Positions 61,164 through 64,000 of a stretch of 64,000 bases of DNA are shown in pieces. The notes below the pieces were generated by a model. The model had not been told where the DNA came from. It worked only from the letters and a program-made list of their open reading frames with translations, and searched no databases. This stretch comes from Desulfosporosinus sp. GTDB lineage: Bacteria; Bacillota; Desulfitobacteriia; Desulfitobacteriales; Desulfitobacteriaceae. Within the stretch, counting starts at the first letter, position 1, and each line of letters opens with the position of its first letter. The translations under genes were made by a program, and so were the position numbers. The stretch is from assembly GCA_003513495.1 (NCBI GenBank), contig DOPM01000040.1:92667-156666 (forward strand), written 5' to 3'.

Positions 61164-61183
61164 TATGAATTTTAGTATTCATA
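61164..61183. promoter_or_regulatory. Inverted repeat upstream of a sigma-54 promoter
   Basis: TATGAAT-N6-ATTCATA lies about 90 bp upstream of the -24 element at 61272, a typical distance for an enhancer-binding protein. The surrounding DNA is AT-rich, so chance is possible. The remainder of 60957-61453 holds the terminator, the promoter and no gene. Confidence 0.4.
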
Positions 61184-61271
61184 AAAGTTATCAAAGATAA
61201 TAATCCCCTAAACCCGCATTTACCAGTAATATTAGCAAAATTATTTTAAGAATTTACAGAATTGACTGAAT

Positions 61272-61287
61272 TGGCATAACTGTTGCA
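61272..61287 (+). promoter_or_regulatory. Sigma-54 promoter for the OFA transporter
   Basis: TGGCATAACTGTTGCA has GG (61273-61274) and GC (61285-61286) ten bases apart and a TTGGCA/TTGCA match. The expected start is near 61298, giving a leader of about 155 nt to ATG 61454. Confidence 0.85.
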
Positions 61288-61453
61288 GTATAATTCAATA
61301 TATTCTGAATATATGAAATGTGTTTAAAACCCCGGTTTAAGGAAAGGAGGAGTAACGAGTAAATCGTAAGTAAATATTATCAGGATCACATCGTTATTAT
61401 TATTAATTTTATGGGCATAAAAGCTCAAATAATGTAAAAGGGAGAAATAAATT

Positions 61454-62689
61454 ATGAGCAAACGCTGGATTGTTGCACTAGCTGGGATGCTAATTATGTT
61501 ATGTTCAGGTGCGGTATATATCTGGGGAGTATTTCAAGGACCTTTGGTTAAGATGTTCAGTTGGACACAGGCAACTACAGCACTTACATTTTCTTTTACC
61601 TTAGGCATCTTTGCACTAGGTACCATCACCGGGGGTAGGATTCAGGACAAATTTGGCCCTCGCGAAGTAGCGTCTGTGGGCGGGCTTATGATCGGCCTAG
61701 GCGTCTTTTTAGCTAGCTATACAACAGCTGATAAACCATGGCTTTTGTATTTGACGTATGGAGTTATGATGGGGTTTGGTGTTGGTATGATTTATACTCC
61801 GGTTATTGCCTGCGTGTCGAAATGGTTCCCGGATAGAAAAGGAACTATTACCGGACTAGTGGTAGGCTCCTTAGGGGCTGGTGGGTTGTTATTTACTCCC
61901 ATTGCAAAGAGCTTGGTAATTAGCAAGGGAGTACTAGCAACTTTTGCAATATTCGGTATTGTCTTTGGTATCATGATTATTGGAGCAGCACAGTTGCTCA
62001 AAAATCCACCAGCTGATTATAAACCAGTTGGTTGGACTCCTCCGGTTGCTGGTACTAAGGCTGCTTTCGTAACTCGGAATTATTCACCCAAAGAGATGCT
62101 GGTAACGCCACAATTTTATATGCTTGCCGCTATCCTGTTGATTGGGTGTATGTCAGGTTTGATGGTAATACCCTTTGGATCGGTTCTTGCTGTTCAGTCT
62201 GGTCTTTCAGATTATGTAGCTACCTTAGCAATAATGTTAATCTCTATTGGTAATGCTGGAGGACGCTTTCTATGGGGTGCAGCTGCAGATAAGATGGGTC
62301 GGGTACGTACTCTTATGGTGCTATTACTTGTTTCTGGTGTTACCATGCTCTTCCTTAACGCATTGCAAGGTTGGATGTCACTGGTAGGTATTGGCATTGT
62401 CGCCTTCTGTTATGGTGGTTTTTTAGGCACCATGCCCGCTACTGTCGCAGACTTCTATGGCTCTAAGCATCTGGGTGTAAATTATGGCTTAGTACTATTA
62501 TTTTTCAGTGCTTCAGCAGTAGGAGCTCCAATAGTATCAGGGATGGCCAAAGATGCAACCGGTAATTTCAGTGGTGCTTTTCTCATCGGAGGGGTGGCTA
62601 GTTTAATTGGCTTGATCCTTGCCTTTATTCTCAAACCACCGGCTGACAACGATAGCAACTTGAATCTAGACGCTAGTGTAAATCGTTAA
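61454..62689 (+). CDS. OFA-family major facilitator (oxalate/formate antiporter-like)
   Basis: A 411-residue MFS protein with 12 helices. Segments such as GTITGGRIQDKFGPREVASVGG (the loop 2-3 motif) and MGFGVGMIYTPVIACVSKWFPDRKG are characteristic of the oxalate/formate antiporter (OFA) group. Members exchange or take up small carboxylates (oxalate/formate, lactate, pyruvate). AGGGAG upstream supports ATG 61454. A sigma-54 promoter drives it and a CoA-transferase gene follows, which suggests uptake of a carboxylate that is then activated to a CoA ester. Substrate not determinable from sequence. Confidence 0.9.
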   Translation: MSKRWIVALAGMLIMLCSGAVYIWGVFQGPLVKMFSWTQATTALTFSFTLGIFALGTITGGRIQDKFGPREVASVGGLMIGLGVFLASYTTADKPWLLYLTYGVMMGFGVGMIYTPVIACVSKWFPDRKGTITGLVVGSLGAGGLLFTPIAKSLVISKGVLATFAIFGIVFGIMIIGAAQLLKNPPADYKPVGWTPPVAGTKAAFVTRNYSPKEMLVTPQFYMLAAILLIGCMSGLMVIPFGSVLAVQSGLSDYVATLAIMLISIGNAGGRFLWGAAADKMGRVRTLMVLLLVSGVTMLFLNALQGWMSLVGIGIVAFCYGGFLGTMPATVADFYGSKHLGVNYGLVLLFFSASAVGAPIVSGMAKDATGNFSGAFLIGGVASLIGLILAFILKPPADNDSNLNLDASVNR

Positions 62690-62794
62690 GTTTTCTTAAG
62701 AAGTCCCAACTACGGTTTCCGTGGTTGTTACTAAGGCCAATCACTTAAGGACAATGACAAGATGGAGAAAAGAAAAAATATGAGGTGAGAATAA

Positions 62795-64000
62795 ATGGCA
62801 AATGTTAAAGAACTTTACCAAGAGAAACTTTGTACAGCAGAGGAAGGAATTAAGCTTGTTCAGGATGGAGACTGTCTAATTGTACCAACTGGGGTGGGAG
62901 AGCCCCCAGCACTTCTGACGGCTTTGTCAGAACATCGCAGAGAGTATCATGGCGTAAAGGTATTTCAAATTCTCCCATTAAGAAAGTTTGGGTATATCGA
63001 TCCTGAAACAGTCGACAATATACGTCATGTGGCATATTTTCTGGGAGGCGCTACACGTGCGGGCGCTCAGCAAGGGTGGATCGATTACATTCCGAGTTAT
63101 TTCAGTGAAATGCCAAGAATGATTCAAGATGGACTTTTACCTGTTGATACAGTCTTTACCCTCGCTTCTCCGATGGATGAGTACGGATATTTCTCCCTCA
63201 GCTTGGCCACTGATTATACGATGGCTGCCATTGCGAAAGCTCGCAATGTTGTTCTAGAGGTAAACCCTAACGTACCGTTTGCTAATGGAAACTGCTTAGT
63301 TCATATCTCTCAGGTTTCTGCCTTGGTAGAAGATCAGACTCCACTTACAGAAGTTGGGCTCCCCGTCATTGGCCCGGTTCAAGAAGCCATCGGAAAGTAC
63401 GTAGCAGATCTGATCGATAATGGCTCAACGATTCAAATTGGTTTCGGGGCTATTCCCGATGCTGTCGTAATGCAGCTCACTCATAAACACGATCTAGGGA
63501 TTCATACGGAGATGGTCGGGGATGGGATCTTGACCTTGATTGAAAGTGGTGCAGTGACCAATCGAAGTAAAAACTTCTTGCCCGGCAAATTTGTTGCAAC
63601 TTTTGCTTTGGGCTCAAGGCGGCTCTATGATTTTATGCATCGCAATCCTCAGCTTGAGATGCATCCCGTGGATTATACAAATGACCCATGCATTGCAGGA
63701 CAAAATGATAATTTGGTTACGATTAATGCTTCCGTACAAGTGGACTTTCTAGGTCAATGTTGTTCTGAAAGTATGGGAAGCACCCCTTACAGCGGAACAG
63801 GGGGGCAAGCGGATTTCGTACGAGCAGCAAATCGTTCCAAAGGTGGAAAATCCTTTATTGTACTTCCTGCTACAGCTAAGGATGGGAAAATCTCACGGAT
63901 TACTCCAACCTTGACACCGGGTTCTGCCGTAACAACCTCGAAAAACGATGTAAACTATGTTGTCACGGAATACGGAGTAGCACAGTTAAGAGGAAAATCT
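62795..64000 (+). CDS. Acetyl-CoA hydrolase/4-hydroxybutyrate CoA-transferase family, truncated by the window
   Basis: An open frame of 402 codons from ATG 62795 to the last base, still open; family members have about 430-450 residues, so only the tail is missing. It begins MANVKELYQEKLCTAEEG. Visible family features: GVGEPPALLTAL, IQIGFGAIPDAV (CoA-binding region), IHTEMVGDGILTL with the likely catalytic Glu forming the CoA thioester (about residue 240), and GGQADFVRAA near 342. It exchanges CoA between acyl-CoAs and carboxylates such as acetate, butyrate or hydroxybutyrate. The ribosome site GAGGTGAG lies 8 nt upstream. It probably shares the sigma-54 transcript of the OFA transporter. Confidence 0.9.
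   Translation, partial: MANVKELYQEKLCTAEEGIKLVQDGDCLIVPTGVGEPPALLTALSEHRREYHGVKVFQILPLRKFGYIDPETVDNIRHVAYFLGGATRAGAQQGWIDYIPSYFSEMPRMIQDGLLPVDTVFTLASPMDEYGYFSLSLATDYTMAAIAKARNVVLEVNPNVPFANGNCLVHISQVSALVEDQTPLTEVGLPVIGPVQEAIGKYVADLIDNGSTIQIGFGAIPDAVVMQLTHKHDLGIHTEMVGDGILTLIESGAVTNRSKNFLPGKFVATFALGSRRLYDFMHRNPQLEMHPVDYTNDPCIAGQNDNLVTINASVQVDFLGQCCSESMGSTPYSGTGGQADFVRAANRSKGGKSFIVLPATAKDGKISRITPTLTPGSAVTTSKNDVNYVVTEYGVAQLRGKS

Noticed and set aside
1..64000. CRISPR arrays, tRNA or rRNA genes, prophage or insertion sequences
   Set aside because: No spaced direct-repeat arrays, no recognisable tRNA cloverleaf, no rRNA sequence and no transposase or phage genes were seen in any intergenic region.

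Overview
The window reads as chromosomal DNA of an anaerobic, low-to-moderate GC Gram-positive bacterium. My best guess is a sulfate- or metal-reducing member of the Peptococcaceae or Desulfitobacteriaceae (Desulfosporosinus or Desulfitobacterium type). Support: strong AAGGAGG-type ribosome sites with many TTG and GTG starts, GatCAB-dependent amidotransfer, lipoprotein binding proteins, Mn-type pyrophosphatase, an aldehyde:ferredoxin oxidoreductase, and several sigma-54-controlled catabolic operons. The genus is inferred from gene content; no rRNA is present to confirm it. I saw no tRNA, rRNA, CRISPR array, prophage or intact insertion sequence.

Bases 1-17.3k: an EamA-type exporter and topoisomerase III, then a coherent catabolic island. 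A sigma-54 activator (3288-5018, minus) diverges from a complete branched-chain-amino-acid-type ABC transporter (livJHMGF) followed by a MoeB/ThiF-type activating enzyme. A textbook -24/-12 promoter at 11036 then starts a second operon: a three-gene flavin/iron-sulfur amine or imino-acid dehydrogenase (HcnABC/proline-dehydrogenase-complex type), a companion FAD oxidase-like subunit, a four-cluster ferredoxin, a W/Mo aldehyde:ferredoxin oxidoreductase and a MoaD/ThiS-like carrier ending in GG. The locus thus holds uptake, oxidation, aldehyde disposal and a carrier/activator pair for the metal cofactor. I regard it as the most interesting part of the window.

Bases 17.3-26.4k: a DUF2157/GDYXXLXY membrane pair, a perfect 61-bp palindrome, then a GntR regulator, a TRAP transporter (dctPQM, clearly GC-richer than its surroundings), an allantoinase-like amidohydrolase, a racemase-fold protein lacking both catalytic cysteines and a fumarylacetoacetate-hydrolase-fold enzyme: a likely acquired pathway for an organic-acid or ureide substrate.

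Bases 26.6-34.9k: a beta-oxidation cluster. Two divergent sigma-54 promoters drive a short-chain-type acyl-CoA dehydrogenase (minus) and a thiolase / SDR / long-chain-type acyl-CoA dehydrogenase / CaiB operon (plus), followed by a CBS-PAS sigma-54 activator.

Bases 35-45.8k: small and membrane proteins, an ABC-F ATPase, a CMD-fold protein preceded by a 21-bp direct repeat, a YIP1-like protein, a sodium:solute symporter with its small subunit, a DUF815 ATPase, a membrane-anchored MutS-like ATPase and a DUF523 protein.

Bases 46-64k: housekeeping genes asnS, pcrA, ppaC, ligA and gatCAB; a cNMP/CBS/DUF294 signalling protein with a DnaQ-fold exonuclease; a NifV-type homocitrate synthase; and, after another sigma-54 promoter at 61272, an OFA-family carboxylate transporter and a CoA-transferase that runs off the right edge.
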